From Haematococcus lacustris (taxonomy: Eukaryota > Chlorophyta > Chlorophyceae > Chlamydomonadales > Haematococcaceae): DNA of 64,000 nucleotides. Shown piece after piece: positions 63,095-64,000 of this stretch. The position numbers were made by a program, and so were the translations under genes. The notes under the pieces were generated by a model, which was given only the letters and a program-made list of their open reading frames with translations, was not told where the DNA came from and searched no databases. The DNA lies in NCBI GenBank assembly GCA_030144725.1, contig JASKMD010000024.1, forward strand, positions 3,277,076 through 3,341,075, written 5' to 3'. Each line of letters starts with the position of its first letter. Position 1 is the first letter of the stretch.

Positions 63095-64000
63095 GGCTGG
63101 GCTGGGCTGGGCTGGGCTGGGCTGGGCTGGGCTGGGCTGGGCTGGGCTGGGCTGGGCTGGGCTGGGCTGGGCTGGGCTGGGCTGGGCTGGGCTGGGCTGG
63201 GCTGGGCTGGGCTGGGCTGGGCTGGGCTGGGCTGGGCTGGGCTGGGCTGGGCTGGGCTGGGCTGGGCTGGGCTGGGCTGGGCTGGGCTGGGCTGGGCTGG
63301 GCTGGGCTGGGCTGGGCTGGGCTGGGCTGGGCTGGGCTGGGCTGGGCTGGGCTGGGCTGGGCTGGGCTGGGCTGGGCTGGGCTGGGCTGGGCTGGGCTGG
63401 GCTGGGCTGGGCTGGGCTGGGCTGGGCTGGGCTGGGCTGGGCTGGGCTGGGCTGGGCTGGGCTGGGCTGGGCTGGGCTGGGCTGGGCTGGGCTGGGCTGG
63501 GCTGGGCTGGGCTGGGCTGGGCTGGGCTGGGCTGGGCTGGGCTGGGCTGGGCTGGGCTGGGCTGGGCTGGGCTGGGCTGGGCTGGGCTGGGCTGGGCTGG
63601 GCTGGGCTGGGCTGGGCTGGGCTGGGCTGGGCTGGGCTGGGCTGGGCTGGGCTGGGCTGGGCTGGGCTGGGCTGGGCTGGGCTGGGCTGGGCTGGGCTGG
63701 GCTGGGCTGGGCTGGGCTGGGCTGGGCTGGGCTGGGCTGGGCTGGGCTGGGCTGGGCTGGGCTGGGCTGGGCTGGGCTGGGCTGGGCTGGGCTGGGCTGG
63801 GCTGGGCTGGGCTGGGCTGGGCTGGGCTGGGCTGGGCTGGGCTGGGCTGGGCTGGGCTGGGCTGGGCTGGGCTGGGCTGGGCTGGGCTGGGCTGGGCTGG
63901 GCTGGGCTGGGCTGGGCTGGGCTGGGCTGGGCTGGGCTGGGCTGGGCTGGGCTGGGCTGGGCTGGGCTGGGCTGGGCTGGGCTGGGCTGGGCTGGGCTGG
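63095..64000. repeat. (GGGCT)n satellite, over 900 bp, runs out of the window
   Basis: About 181 perfect GGGCT pentamers without interruption, starting five bases after a splice donor. It is the same pentamer as in the hAT-2 intron. Confidence 0.98.

Overview
The window looks like nuclear DNA of a chlamydomonadalean green alga. The genes are split into many short exons with GT-AG introns, the DNA is GC-rich and full of microsatellites and minisatellites, and a TGTAA polyadenylation signal lies just after one stop codon. Clade-typical genes are present: a pherophorin-like matrix protein with a proline-rich rod, and a ciliary tubulin polyglutamylase of the TTLL9 type. A Haematococcus-like species is plausible, but I could not run a species check. 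An interstitial TTAGGG array at 39.55 kb would fit lineages with that telomere type. The assembly has a 500-N gap at 62000-62499.

Layout. 0.2-2.8 kb (+): 3' part of a coiled-coil protein gene. 3.4-5.0 kb: remnants of a TnpB/Fanzor-like element. 5.1-6.7 kb (-): a telobox-type MYB protein. 8.2-11.5 kb (-): unrecognised exons. 12.0-15.5 kb: coiled-coil and low-complexity coding pieces, split by a 674-bp AGGTC satellite and by a hAT transposon with perfect TIR and TSD (hAT-1). 16.5-27.8 kb (+): a secreted protein with a pherophorin-like domain, a proline-rich rod and a C-type-lectin domain; its introns carry several Fanzor-derived pieces. 28.4-33.5 kb (+): FolD, of one-carbon folate metabolism. 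34.7-40.2 kb (+): TTLL9. 40.4-42.5 kb: a Ty3/gypsy integrase scrap, a near-perfect 279-bp inverted repeat and a fourth Fanzor fragment. 42.5-45.8 kb: a complete hAT element (hAT-2) with 12-bp TIRs and an 8-bp TSD, inserted in that Fanzor fragment. 46.0-48.2 kb (+): the mitochondrial protease ATP23. 49.0-55.7 kb (+): a very long low-complexity protein. 56.7-59.7 kb (+): a KDZ-type transposase with an internal stop. 60.8-61.6 kb (-): an unrecognised gene. The end is a GGGCT satellite that runs out of the window.

The host genes are independent housekeeping, ciliary and cell-surface functions and do not form a pathway. What ties the window together is its mobile DNA. There are four superfamilies (hAT, KDZ, Fanzor/TnpB-like, Ty3/gypsy), some nested inside one another, plus pentanucleotide satellites in introns. 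The most interesting signal is the repeated Fanzor C-terminus followed by a shared 3' segment, which also occurs without any ORF. This is the layout expected for a nuclease with its guide-RNA-encoding 3' end.
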